A stretch of DNA of 43,121 bases from Edaphosphingomonas laterariae (lineage in GTDB: Bacteria > Pseudomonadota > Alphaproteobacteria > Sphingomonadales > Sphingomonadaceae). Position 1 is the stretch's first letter. Every line of letters begins with the position of its first letter. The position numbers and the translations under genes were made by a program. Positions 23,234 through 31,636 of the stretch are shown here, piece after piece. A model generated the notes under the pieces. It had not been told where the DNA came from, did not search any database, and saw only the letters and a list, made by a program, of their open reading frames with translations. Where the stretch lies: contig NZ_FZOS01000029.1 of the NCBI RefSeq assembly GCF_900188165.1, positions 1 to 43,121 of the forward strand, read 5' to 3'.

Positions 23234-23899
23234 TCAAGGCGTGTCGGCGGCCGCCCTCGCCCGGTCGGCCGCCGCGAAATGGGCCATCTGGTCACCATGC
23301 GCCTTGATGAAGGCCGGCCGCGCCGTCGCCCGCGCCACATAAGCGCGGCAGGCGGGACGGCCCGCCAGCCCATCGAAATGATCGACGAGGCGCAGCACAT
23401 CGGCCATCGCGATATCCGCAACGGAGAAGCGATCCACCAGCCAATCCCGGCCTGCCAGCACGGCCTCCATATGCTGCAGCCGGATCTTCAGGAAATCATC
23501 GATCACCGCCCAGGCGGCGGATTTGCCGCGCTCACCCGAAAAAGCGAGGATCGCCCATGGCAGCGCCGCCATCTCAACCGAATTGAGCGCCGCGAACAAC
23601 CATTGCCTCACGCCGCTGCGCGCCTGCGGATCGGCGGGCATCAGCGCCGCGCTGCGTTCGCCCACATGCAGCAGAATCGCGCCGCTTTCGAAGATCGAAA
23701 GATCGCCGTCGACCAGCCATGGCACCTGCCCGAAGGGCTGATGGGCGAAATGCGCCTCGCCGCGCGTCTCGAACGGCACGGATGCGATGCGATAGGGTAT
23801 TCCGGCCTCCTCCAGCGCCCAACGCACGCGAAGATCGCGCACGAAGCCGCGCGGCATTTCGGGAACCCAATCGAATGTGGTGAGCACCAGTTCGGACAT
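23234..23899 (-). CDS. glutathione S-transferase family protein
   Basis: This is a 221-residue protein with an N-terminal thioredoxin-like domain and an all-helical C-terminal domain. 'LRVRWALEEAGIPYRIASVP' is the family helix, 'GQVPWLVDGDLSIFESGAIL' holds the cis-Pro and the ES pair that binds the glutathione gamma-glutamyl group, and 'DWLVDRFSVADIAMADVLR' is the conserved capping box of domain II. Substrate unknown. It lies 77 bases downstream of the TIM-barrel gene and may be in the same transcript. Confidence 0.9.
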   Translation of the reverse strand: MSELVLTTFDWVPEMPRGFVRDLRVRWALEEAGIPYRIASVPFETRGEAHFAHQPFGQVPWLVDGDLSIFESGAILLHVGERSAALMPADPQARSGVRQWLFAALNSVEMAALPWAILAFSGERGKSAAWAVIDDFLKIRLQHMEAVLAGRDWLVDRFSVADIAMADVLRLVDHFDGLAGRPACRAYVARATARPAFIKAHGDQMAHFAAADRARAAADTP

Positions 23900-23976
23900 C
23901 GCATCACTCCCGCCGGATGAAACCCTCGATCGCCGCGCGGGTTGCCGGCGCGGCGACCGGCCGTGGCGCGGCCGGG

Positions 23977-24840
23977 CTATTCGCCCGCCACCGCCGCATC
24001 CACCGCGCGCAGCCGTTCGATCAGCCGCGCCTCGCCCGCGCGACCCTCACCCTCGGCTTCATGCTCCACCTCGAACAGGCCGGCATAGCCGGCGGCGCGG
24101 ATGGCGCGCAGCAGCGGCACCCAATTGGTCGTCCCGCCGCCCACATCGATCCGGCCCGGCCCTTCGCCCTCGGGCATATCGGCCACCTGCACGCCCCCGA
24201 TCAGATCGGCGACGCGCCCGAACACCGCTAGCGGATCATCGCCATTCATCGCGATGTGGCCCGCATCGAACATCAGCCGCACCGCAGGGTGCGCCGCCTG
24301 ACGCACCACCGCCTCGGCATCGGCGATCCGGGTGACGAGCATGTCGGGCAACCAGGACGGGCTGGTCATCTCCACGCACAATGCCACCCCTGCCCGGCCG
24401 GCCGCATCGCCCGCGCGCCGGAGATTATCGACCATCGCCGCAAGCTGCGCTTCGCGCGTCCGCGCCCGATCGAAACCCGCGACGCAGATCACCGTGCCGC
24501 CGCCGATCCGTTCCGCCGTCGCCAGCGAATGCGCCAGTTCCTTCATCAACGCCGCGCGCCCCTCGGCATCGTCGGCGCTCCAGCGCGGCAGGTTCCAACC
24601 CAGCGGATCGTGAACGAAGCTCGCCAGCTTCAGCCCGCGCCGCGCGGCATGGCCCGCCACCCGCGCCTGCTCGTCGGCGGGGCGCAGCGCGGCATAATTG
24701 TCCTGCACGCCGGCAAAGCCCAGATCGGCGATGAAGTCGATCTGGTCGAATGGGTCCGCCGACCGCGCGGAATGGCGGAAAAGCGGCGCATCCGGCCCGC
24801 GCAGGCCGAGATGCGCGGTCCAGGGCAGGTGCCAGCTCAT
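23977..24840 (-). CDS. TIM-barrel sugar isomerase/epimerase-like protein
   Basis: This is a 287-residue AP-endonuclease-2-like (xylose isomerase-like) barrel. Metal-site blocks are visible: 'GVALCVEMTSPSWLPD' (Glu), 'VRLMFDAGHIAMNGDD' (Asp and His), 'GGVQVADMPEGEGPGRIDVG' and 'GLFEVEHEAEG' (Glu). It resembles hydroxypyruvate isomerase and related sugar epimerases; the real substrate is unknown. The ATG at 24840 overlaps the stop of the upstream hydrolase gene (ATGA), so the two are translationally coupled. The open frame continues upstream inside the hydrolase gene and is not used. Confidence 0.85.
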   Translation of the reverse strand: MSWHLPWTAHLGLRGPDAPLFRHSARSADPFDQIDFIADLGFAGVQDNYAALRPADEQARVAGHAARRGLKLASFVHDPLGWNLPRWSADDAEGRAALMKELAHSLATAERIGGGTVICVAGFDRARTREAQLAAMVDNLRRAGDAAGRAGVALCVEMTSPSWLPDMLVTRIADAEAVVRQAAHPAVRLMFDAGHIAMNGDDPLAVFGRVADLIGGVQVADMPEGEGPGRIDVGGGTTNWVPLLRAIRAAGYAGLFEVEHEAEGEGRAGEARLIERLRAVDAAVAGE

Positions 24841-25871
24841 CGGCTTTTCAGGAAATCGATGAGCACGCGGTTGAACGCATCCGGCTGCTCCTGCTGGATG
24901 AAATGGCCCGCATCCGCGATCTCCACCACGTCCACCAGTCCGGGCACGCGCCGTTCCATCCGCTCCCGCCATTCGGGGAAGAAGCCGAAGGACGGATCCT
25001 TCGCACCATAGACGAACAGCGTCGGCACGGTGACGTCATGGTCGGCCCAGGCGCGGCCGATCTCCCAATTGGCGTCGGCCGTGCGGTAGGAATTGAGCCC
25101 GCCGATCGCGCGCTTTTCAACCACCGGGTCGTCATATCCCGCCACGAAGCGGTCGAATTCCGCCTCGCTCAGCCAGGGCCAGGGCAAGGGCGGCGTGGGC
25201 GGCAGCGCATCCAGATAGCCCGCCCCTTCGGTCGGCACCTCGGTCCAGTTCCACAGATTGCCGTCGGCTGACAGCGCGTAAAAATCGCGCTTCAGGAATT
25301 CGGCGAGCTTGTTGCCCAGTTCACGATCCGCCGGGCCAACCTCCTGAAAATAATGGAAGTGCAGGAAATGCTGCGCGGCCATCGCGGCAAAGCGCAAGGA
25401 CGGCGGATGATCGGTCGATGCCATCACCGGCTGCGGCGGGCTGCCCGCCGGCAGGCTCGGTGCCGATCCCAGCATCGCGCGGCCGGCAAGATCGTAGTCA
25501 TAGGGGATCGTCGTCACCAGCGCGCGCACCCGTTCCGGCGCGCGGACGGCCAGGTTCCACGCATATTGCGCGCCGAAATCCTGGCCGATGATGAAGGCGT
25601 CCTTCGCGCCAAAATGATCGAGGATCGCCAGCAGGTAACGCTGCATATGATCGGAATCGTAGAGATGCTGCTCGGCCGGCCGGTCGCTCTTGCCATAGCC
25701 CAGCGAATCGATCGCCACCGCCTTGAACCCGGCATCGGCCAGCGGCTGCATCTGGTGCCGCCACGACCAGGAAAGCCCCGGAAAGCCGTGGATCATCAGC
25801 ACCACCGGGCCTTCGCCGGCCGTCACCGCATTGATCGCGACGCCGCCGACGTCGATCCGCTCTTCGTTCAT
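24837..25871 (-). CDS. alpha/beta hydrolase, epoxide-hydrolase-like
   Basis: This is a 344-residue hydrolase. 'MIHGFPGLSWSWRHQM' is the HGxP oxyanion loop, 'SLGYGKSDRP' the following loop, 'IIGQDFGAQYAWNLA' carries the nucleophile Asp, and the C-terminal 'GHFIQQEQPDAFN' carries the general base His. 'FVYGAKDPSFG' supplies the acidic partner. An Asp nucleophile with HGFPG points to an epoxide hydrolase or haloalkane dehalogenase-like activity. The ATG at 25871 has GGAGAGG upstream. It heads a minus-strand group with the TIM-barrel gene, divergent from the glycosyltransferase. Confidence 0.88.
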   Translation of the reverse strand: MNEERIDVGGVAINAVTAGEGPVVLMIHGFPGLSWSWRHQMQPLADAGFKAVAIDSLGYGKSDRPAEQHLYDSDHMQRYLLAILDHFGAKDAFIIGQDFGAQYAWNLAVRAPERVRALVTTIPYDYDLAGRAMLGSAPSLPAGSPPQPVMASTDHPPSLRFAAMAAQHFLHFHYFQEVGPADRELGNKLAEFLKRDFYALSADGNLWNWTEVPTEGAGYLDALPPTPPLPWPWLSEAEFDRFVAGYDDPVVEKRAIGGLNSYRTADANWEIGRAWADHDVTVPTLFVYGAKDPSFGFFPEWRERMERRVPGLVDVVEIADAGHFIQQEQPDAFNRVLIDFLKSR

Positions 25872-26009
25872 TCCATCCTCTCCATGTTCGGCGGCAACCT
25901 TCCAGCCGTGGCCATTCTGCGGCAAGTGGCGGCTGTCGAAATCGAGCCACGAATTCTGTGGCACCATGGCGCTTTATCCGCCGCGCCGCATGTGCGATGC
26001 CACAAGGCG

Positions 26010-27200
26010 ATGGCGACCTTATCCACGCTCCTCAGCATCATCGGCTGGATCATCCTCGCGCCCGTGGCGCTTGTCGGCACGGTCTTCGCGGTGGAAACCG
26101 CGATCGGGCTGGTGGCGGGCCTCCGCCGCCCGGCCGCCCCGCCGATCGCCCCGCAGGATATCGCGCTCGTCATTCCCGCGCATGACGAAGCCGCCGGTAT
26201 CGGCACGATCCTTGGCCGGCTGAAGGCCGTCCTGACGCCCGGTGTCCGCATGCTCGTCGTCGCCGACAATTGCACGGACGACACCGCCGCCGTGGCCCGC
26301 GCCGCCGGGGCCGAGGTGATCGCGCGCCACGATGCCAGCCGCCGGGGCAAGGGCTTCGCTCTTGCCTTCGGGCGCGATCATCTGCGCGCGCAGCCCCCGC
26401 GCGCCGCGATCGTCATCGATGCGGATTGCGTGGCCGATCCCGGCGCGCTCGAACGGATCGCCGCGCTTGCCGTCGCCACCGGCCGGCCGGTGCAGAGCGC
26501 CTATCTGTTCAGCCCGCGCCGCGATGCCGCGCCGATGGTGCAGATTTCCAACTTCGCCTTTCTGGTGAAGAACCTGATCCGCCAGAACGGTGCGCGGGCA
26601 ATCGGCGCGCCGGCCCTGCTCACCGGATCGGGCATGGCCTTTCCGTGGGAAATCTTCGGCCGGGCGGCGCTCGCCACCGACAATATCGTCGAGGATCTGG
26701 CGCTCGGCGTCGATCTCACGCGCGAAGGCCACGCGCCGATCTTCGACCCCCAGGCCCTTACCTGGACGCAGCCGAGCACCGAAGGCGGCACGCTCACCCA
26801 GCGCACCCGCTGGGAAAATGGTTTCATGACGGTCGCGCGCAAGCAGGCGCTGCCGCTGATCGGCGAAGCGTTGCGCAAGGGGCGCCCGGCACTGCTGTGG
26901 ACCGGCCTTCACCTCCTCACCCCGCCGCTCGCCTTGTTGATGGCGCTCAATCTCGGCGCGGCGCTGCTGCTCGGCCTGCTTGCGCTGATCGGCATGCCGT
27001 CCGCACCCTTCGCCGCGGCCACCGCCTTGTTCGGCGTCAACGCGCTCCTTGTTCTCGCCGCCTGGGCACTTCACGGCCGCGCGCATATGGGCCTGGGCAC
27101 GATCCTGCGGCTGCCGCTCTACATGCTGTGGAAATTGCCCATCTATCTCCGCCTCGTGCGCGGCGGCGAAACCCGCTGGATCAGGACGGAACGCGAATAA
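26010..27200 (+). CDS. membrane glycosyltransferase, family 2
   Basis: This is an inner-membrane protein of 396 residues. One N-terminal helix ('LLSIIGWIILAPVALVGTVF') is followed by the GT-A domain: 'ALVIPAHDEAAGIGTIL', 'LVVADNCTDDTAAVARAAGA', the DxD-type 'AIVIDADCVADPG', 'DNIVEDLALGVDL' (the catalytic ED) and 'QRTRWENGFM' (the Q/RxxRW box). Two to three C-terminal membrane helices follow. The layout fits processive or polyprenol-linked sugar transferases in polysaccharide synthesis; acceptor unknown. The ATG at 26010 has a close AAGG. It ends seven bases before the convergent crotonase gene. Confidence 0.87.
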   Translation: MATLSTLLSIIGWIILAPVALVGTVFAVETAIGLVAGLRRPAAPPIAPQDIALVIPAHDEAAGIGTILGRLKAVLTPGVRMLVVADNCTDDTAAVARAAGAEVIARHDASRRGKGFALAFGRDHLRAQPPRAAIVIDADCVADPGALERIAALAVATGRPVQSAYLFSPRRDAAPMVQISNFAFLVKNLIRQNGARAIGAPALLTGSGMAFPWEIFGRAALATDNIVEDLALGVDLTREGHAPIFDPQALTWTQPSTEGGTLTQRTRWENGFMTVARKQALPLIGEALRKGRPALLWTGLHLLTPPLALLMALNLGAALLLGLLALIGMPSAPFAAATALFGVNALLVLAAWALHGRAHMGLGTILRLPLYMLWKLPIYLRLVRGGETRWIRTERE

Positions 27201-27207
27201 AGCCCGC

Positions 27208-27975
27208 TTACTCGCCCCGCCATTCGGGCTTGCGCTTCTCGGCAAAGGCGCGCGTGCCTTCCTGCGCATCGGCGCTACGATAAGCGCGTTCCCAGGCATG
27301 GCGGGCGGCGCGGAGTGCCGCAGTGCGCCCCATCTCCGTCGCCAGGTGAACGGTTTCCTTGCCGGCCAGCACCGATAAAGGCGCGTTTTCCACGATCTCG
27401 GCCGCCAGCGCGATCGCGGTGTCGAGCAGCGCATCGGGTTCGGCCAGCCGGTTCACCAGCCCGATCTCATAGGCGCGCTGGGCGCTGATCGGCTTTCCCG
27501 TCAGGATGATTTCCATCATGATCCGCTGCGGGATCATGTGGATCAGCGGCGCGGCCCAAGGCGAACCACGCCCCACCTTCACCTCCGTGATGGCAAAACG
27601 CGCCGCCGTGCTCGCCACGCACAGATCGCATGCCTGCGCCAGCAGCCAGCCGCCGGCATAAGCGACACCATTCACCGCCGCGATCGTCGGCTTGGTCACT
27701 TCGATCGTGTCGCCCGGAATCGGGAACATCCCGCGCGGCGGCACCGTCAATTTCAGCTCGGCCATCTCCTTCAGGTCACCACCCGCGCAGAAGGCCTTGG
27801 CGCCCGTCGCCGTCAGGATCGCGACACGCAGGCCCGGATCGCGCTCGAACCGCTCCCAGGCGGCGAACAGCCCGTCGCGCACATCGCGGCCCAGCGCGTT
27901 GAAGCTGTCGGGCCGGTTGATGGTGATGACGGCGATGCCATCGTCCCGCGCGTCGAACAGCACCGCGTCGCTCAT
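27208..27975 (-). CDS. enoyl-CoA hydratase/isomerase (crotonase) family protein
   Basis: This is a 255-residue crotonase. The CoA and oxyanion-hole blocks are 'GAKAFCAGGDLKEMAE' and 'AAVNGVAYAGGWLLAQACDL', and 'FAITEVKVGRGSPWAAPLIH' carries the catalytic Glu region. Hydration, isomerisation or C-C bond cleavage of an acyl-CoA are all possible in this fold. The ATG at 27975 overlaps the stop of the CoA transferase gene (TGATG), with AAGGGG eight bases upstream. It is the last gene of the BKACE operon. Confidence 0.9.
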   Translation of the reverse strand: MSDAVLFDARDDGIAVITINRPDSFNALGRDVRDGLFAAWERFERDPGLRVAILTATGAKAFCAGGDLKEMAELKLTVPPRGMFPIPGDTIEVTKPTIAAVNGVAYAGGWLLAQACDLCVASTAARFAITEVKVGRGSPWAAPLIHMIPQRIMMEIILTGKPISAQRAYEIGLVNRLAEPDALLDTAIALAAEIVENAPLSVLAGKETVHLATEMGRTAALRAARHAWERAYRSADAQEGTRAFAEKRKPEWRGE

Positions 27976-29249
27976 CAATATCCCCTTTTCGCAATCTCGA
28001 ACGCGGCGCGATCCAGTGTCTCTCGGAAATCGGGATGCGCGATCGCCACCAGCCGCCGCGCGCGCTCCGCCAGGCTTCGCCCCTTCAGTTCCGCCGCGCC
28101 ATATTCGGTGACGATCACGTCCGCCTCGCTCCGCGCCGTGGTGACGGGGCCGGAAAGCGCAGGCACGATCCGGCTGGCCTTGCCGCCCGCCGCCGTCGCC
28201 GGCAGCGCGATGATCGAACGTCCCCCCGGCGCACGCGCGCCGGCGCGAACATAATCGACCTGCCCGCCCGTCCCGCCGATATAGGCGCCATTGGTCTGTT
28301 CGGCGTTCACCTGGCCTGTCAGGTCCACCTCGACCGCTGAATTGATCGTGACGAGCTTCGGAATCGCGGTCAGCACCGCATCGGCATGGGTCAGCCGCGA
28401 CGATCGCATCCCCACCGCCGGGTTGCGATCGGCAAAATCATACAGCCGCCGCGTCCCGATCAGCGCGCCCGTCACCGACACGCCGGTCTCGAACGGCTTC
28501 AGCGCATTGGTGACGACGCCGGCTTCGACCAGATCGACCAGCCCGTCGCCGATCATCCCCGAATGGACGCCAAGATCGCGCCGGTCGCGGATCAGTTGGG
28601 TGATCGCGTCAGGCACGGCACCGATGCCGACCTGGATGACCGATCCGTCCCCGATATAGGCGGCTGCATGCCGCGCGATCGCCAGATCGCCTTCGCCGAT
28701 CGCCGCCGGCTTCACCTCCACGGGCGGGCGCGACACATCGATGCGATAGTCGATCCGTGCCGCCGGCAGCAGCGCATCGCAATGCGTAAACGGGATCTGG
28801 TCGTTGACCTCCGCCACCACCACCCGCGCTTTGGCGACGGCCGCCTGCACATAATCGTTGATCAGGCCGTAGCTATGATTGCCATCGGCATCCGCCGGGC
28901 TGACCTGCACGAAGGCAATGTCGCAGCCGATGATCCCCGCTTCGATCATGCCGGCAATCTGGCCGACATGACAGGGCACCACCGCCAGCGCACCGGCCTT
29001 GGTCAGCGTTCGCAGCGATCCGATCGCCCCCATGCTGGAAAGCGCGATATGATCGGTGATGTCCGGCGTCAGCAGCCCGGAAAAGCTCGACCCGGCAAAG
29101 GCCGATACGCCGCCCAGATCGGCACGCTGGGCAATCAGCGCCTCGATCAGCGTCGCCGGTTCGCCGCAGGCCTGGCCCCAGACCACATGGTCGCCCGGCC
29201 GCATGAAGCGGCCCAGTTCCAGCGCCTCGGCCCGCAGCGTCTCGGTCAT
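27975..29249 (-). CDS. acetyl-CoA hydrolase / 4-hydroxybutyrate-type CoA transferase
   Basis: This is a 424-residue family I CoA transferase. It moves CoA between acetyl-CoA (or similar) and a carboxylic acid. 'GSVIQVGIGAVPDAITQLI' is the CoA-binding glycine loop, 'VTINSAVEVDLTGQVNAE' the conserved core with the probable catalytic glutamate, and 'GTGGQVDYVRGA'-like 'IGGTGGQVDYVRAGA' the second Gly loop. The same family contains the bacterial itaconate CoA transferase. It overlaps the CitE-like gene upstream by four bases and the crotonase downstream by three. Confidence 0.9.
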   Translation of the reverse strand: MTETLRAEALELGRFMRPGDHVVWGQACGEPATLIEALIAQRADLGGVSAFAGSSFSGLLTPDITDHIALSSMGAIGSLRTLTKAGALAVVPCHVGQIAGMIEAGIIGCDIAFVQVSPADADGNHSYGLINDYVQAAVAKARVVVAEVNDQIPFTHCDALLPAARIDYRIDVSRPPVEVKPAAIGEGDLAIARHAAAYIGDGSVIQVGIGAVPDAITQLIRDRRDLGVHSGMIGDGLVDLVEAGVVTNALKPFETGVSVTGALIGTRRLYDFADRNPAVGMRSSRLTHADAVLTAIPKLVTINSAVEVDLTGQVNAEQTNGAYIGGTGGQVDYVRAGARAPGGRSIIALPATAAGGKASRIVPALSGPVTTARSEADVIVTEYGAAELKGRSLAERARRLVAIAHPDFRETLDRAAFEIAKRGY

Positions 29250-30136
29250 GCAGCGCCCACCCGCGCCAGCACCGCCTTGGCGCGGTTGAGATGGGGCAGG
29301 TCCAGCATCTCGCCCTTGTGGCCGATCGTCCCGATGCCCGGATTGGCGGCAAACAGATCGACGATCTCGCGCGCGGCCGCGACCTCCGCATCGCTGGGCG
29401 TGAAGGCGCGGTTGATGATCTCCACCTGCGCCGGATGGATGGCGAGCATCCCCCGGAAGCCGGCGCGGCGCACATCATTGGCCACCTGTTCCAGCCCCGC
29501 TTCGTCGCGGAAATCGCCATGGATCGTCTCGATCGCCGGCACGCCCGCCGCCGCCGCGCCGACAAGGCACAAAGTGCGGGCAAGCTGATAGGGAAATTCG
29601 TAGGCGCCATTCGCGTCGCGATTGGCGATCGCACCGATCGCGGTGGCGATATCCTCCGCCCCCCAGGTCATCGCCGCCAGCCGGGGCACGCCTTCATAGC
29701 TGCCGGTCGCCAGCATGCCTTGCGGCGTCTCCGTCGCGACGATGATCACCGCGATGGTGCCCGGCGCCTCCCCGGCGGCCACTTCCAGCGCGGTCAGATA
29801 ATGGTCGAGCAGTTCCACATCCGCGCGCCCGCGCGGCTTGGGCAGCATCACGCCGCCCGGCCCCGCCGCGACGATCGCCGCCAGATCGTGCAGCGCAAGG
29901 CCGCTCTGCAACGGATTGATCCGCACCCACAGCCGATCGCGCTGATCGCGATGGGCGCGGAGAAACTCCGCCACGGTCGCCCGCGCGGCGGGCTTGGCGC
30001 TTTCCGCCACCGCGTCTTCCAGATCGATCAGCAATATGTCGGCGGCGGTGCCGATGCCCTTGGCGAGCTTCTTCTCGCTGTCGCCCGGAATGAATAGCCA
30101 GGACCGCGCACCCGCAGCCCGTTCAGAAGCCGACAT
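29246..30136 (-). CDS. CitE-like acyl-CoA lyase (HpcH/HpaI family)
   Basis: This is a 296-residue TIM-barrel lyase. 'ARSWLFIPGDSEKKLAKGIG' is the typical opening, 'ADILLIDLEDAVAESAKPAA' holds the Glu-Asp metal pair, 'VRINPL' the substrate Arg, and 'GGVMLPKPRG' the next strand. It matches the CitE-like group that includes malyl-CoA and citramalyl-CoA lyases, which split beta-hydroxyacyl-CoA to acetyl- or propionyl-CoA plus an oxo acid. The ATG at 30136 is preferred over a GTG at 30145 because GGTGGAG fits it. It overlaps the BKACE stop. Confidence 0.9.
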   Translation of the reverse strand: MSASERAAGARSWLFIPGDSEKKLAKGIGTAADILLIDLEDAVAESAKPAARATVAEFLRAHRDQRDRLWVRINPLQSGLALHDLAAIVAAGPGGVMLPKPRGRADVELLDHYLTALEVAAGEAPGTIAVIIVATETPQGMLATGSYEGVPRLAAMTWGAEDIATAIGAIANRDANGAYEFPYQLARTLCLVGAAAAGVPAIETIHGDFRDEAGLEQVANDVRRAGFRGMLAIHPAQVEIINRAFTPSDAEVAAAREIVDLFAANPGIGTIGHKGEMLDLPHLNRAKAVLARVGAA

Positions 30137-31049
30137 GATCTCCACCCTTCAAAGCCAGTATCTGCCGCGCTTCATCGGGCGTCGCGATCTCCAGGCCAAG
30201 CCCCTCCAATATCTTTCTGACGGTCGTCACCTGTTCGGCGTTGGATTCCGCCAGCCGCCCCGGCCCGCCCCACAGATTGTCCTCCAGCCCGACGCGGACA
30301 TTGCCGCCCATCGATGCCGCCATCGCCGCGATCGGCATCTGGCTGCGCCCCGCCCCCAGCACCGACCAGCGATAATCCGCGCCGAACAGCCGGTCGGCGG
30401 TCCGCTTCATATGCATCACATCATCGGGATGCGATCCGATGCCGCCCAGCAGGCCGAAGCAGGTCTGGATGAACAAGGGCGCCTTCACCAATCCCTGCGT
30501 GTAGAAATAATGCAGGTTGTAGAGGTGGCTGGTGTCGTAACATTCGAACTCGTAACGCGCGCCCGTCTCGTTCAGCGTGCGCAGCGCATATTCGATGTCC
30601 TTGAACGAATTGCGGAAAACCAGGTCGCGGCTGTTTTCTAGCATCTGCGGTTCCCAGTCATGCTTGAACGCCTTGTAGCGGTTCAGCATCGGGAACAGGC
30701 CGAAGTTCATCGACCCCATGTTGAGCGAGGCGATTTCGGGCCGCCACACCGTCGCCGGGCGAATGCGTTCGTCAATCGGCATGAAGGGCGAGCCGCCGGT
30801 GGTCAGGTTCACCACCACGTCCGATCGCTGCTTGATGACGCGCAGGAACGGCTCGAACGCCTCCGGCGTTTGATCCGGCCGGCCGTCTTCCGGGTTGCGG
30901 GCGTGGAGGTGGACGATCGCCGCGCCGGCCTCCGCCGCCGCCAGTGCCGCCTCGGCAATCTCGGCAGCCGTCACCGGCAGATGCGGCGACATGCTGGGGG
31001 TATGGATCGATCCCGTCACCGCGCAGGTGATGATGATCTTGCCGGCCAT
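30123..31049 (-). CDS. BKACE-family beta-keto acid cleavage enzyme
   Basis: This is a 308-residue zinc TIM-barrel of the 3-keto-5-aminohexanoate cleavage (Kce, DUF849) family. These enzymes combine a beta-keto acid with acetyl-CoA to give acetoacetate and a new CoA ester. 'GKIIITCAVTGSIHTPSMSP' is the family opening; His 47 and His 49 in 'AAIVHLHARN' and Glu 256 in 'VRVGLEDNLW' are the zinc ligands. 'NLTTGGSP' and 'SVLGAGRSQMP' are further signature blocks. The second ATG (31049) is chosen because GGAGG lies six to seven bases upstream; the ATG at 31055 abuts it. First gene of the operon. Confidence 0.93.
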   Translation of the reverse strand: MAGKIIITCAVTGSIHTPSMSPHLPVTAAEIAEAALAAAEAGAAIVHLHARNPEDGRPDQTPEAFEPFLRVIKQRSDVVVNLTTGGSPFMPIDERIRPATVWRPEIASLNMGSMNFGLFPMLNRYKAFKHDWEPQMLENSRDLVFRNSFKDIEYALRTLNETGARYEFECYDTSHLYNLHYFYTQGLVKAPLFIQTCFGLLGGIGSHPDDVMHMKRTADRLFGADYRWSVLGAGRSQMPIAAMAASMGGNVRVGLEDNLWGGPGRLAESNAEQVTTVRKILEGLGLEIATPDEARQILALKGGDHVGF

Positions 31050-31096
31050 GGTCATCCTCCGAACCTTCGGGCGAAGTCTATGCGCTCGCCTTCGGA

Positions 31097-31125
31097 TTCA
31101 TAAAATGAACATGATTCACTATGAA
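31097..31125. promoter_or_regulatory. AT-rich double dyad upstream of the BKACE operon
   Basis: Two adjacent short inverted repeats are present: TTCAT-aaa-ATGAA (31097-31109) and TTCA-cta-TGAA (31115-31125). They form an alternating TTCA/TGAA pattern 48-76 bases upstream of the BKACE start, in a 112-bp gap after cheW. The stretch is much richer in A and T than its surroundings, as expected for a promoter-operator. No local regulator gene is obvious. Confidence 0.5.
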
Positions 31126-31161
31126 GTCCAGCCCGAAACGCACGGGCCGGACCCAACAGGC

Positions 31162-31614
31162 TCAGGCGGCGATCGCCACCTCTTCCGGCACGCCGAAATT
31201 ATGCGCCAGCCGTTCGAGATCGAGGATCAGCACCATCTCGCCATCGACCGAAACGATGCCCTCCAGCAGCTCGTCCTGCCCGTCGCCGCTGATGCCGGGC
31301 GGCGGCTGGACCGCCGCGCCGTCGATCGTCGCGATATCGTTCACCGCATCGACGATCAGGCCATATTGCCGATCGCCGATCTGCAGCACCATGATGACGT
31401 GCCGGGCGCCGGGTTCGGTATCGCCCCAGCCCAACCGCGCCGAAAGGTCGATCACCGGCAGCACCATGCCGCGCAGATTGACGATGCCGCGCACGAAGGC
31501 GGGCACCTGCGGAATCGGCGTGGTCGGCGACCAGGCACGAATTTCGCGCGTCGCCATGATGTCGACGCCCAGGCACTGGCTGCCGACGTGAAAGGTGATG
31601 AGCTGGCGTGTCAT
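31162..31614 (-). CDS. cheW: CheW chemotaxis coupling protein
   Basis: This adaptor joins chemoreceptors to the CheA kinase. It has 150 residues, normal for CheW. 'RQLITFHVGSQCLGVDIMAT' opens the domain, 'VPAFVRGIVNLRGMVLPVID' is the signature NLRG block, and 'HVIMVLQIGDRQYGLIVDAV' the next beta pair. The ATG at 31614 has GGGGGAGA upstream. It lies 22 bases after the chemoreceptor gene and is probably co-transcribed with it. No cheA, cheY or cheR lies in the window. Confidence 0.94.
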   Translation of the reverse strand: MTRQLITFHVGSQCLGVDIMATREIRAWSPTTPIPQVPAFVRGIVNLRGMVLPVIDLSARLGWGDTEPGARHVIMVLQIGDRQYGLIVDAVNDIATIDGAAVQPPPGISGDGQDELLEGIVSVDGEMVLILDLERLAHNFGVPEEVAIAA

Positions 31615-31636
31615 TGCGCTGTCTCCCCCCGGCGGA

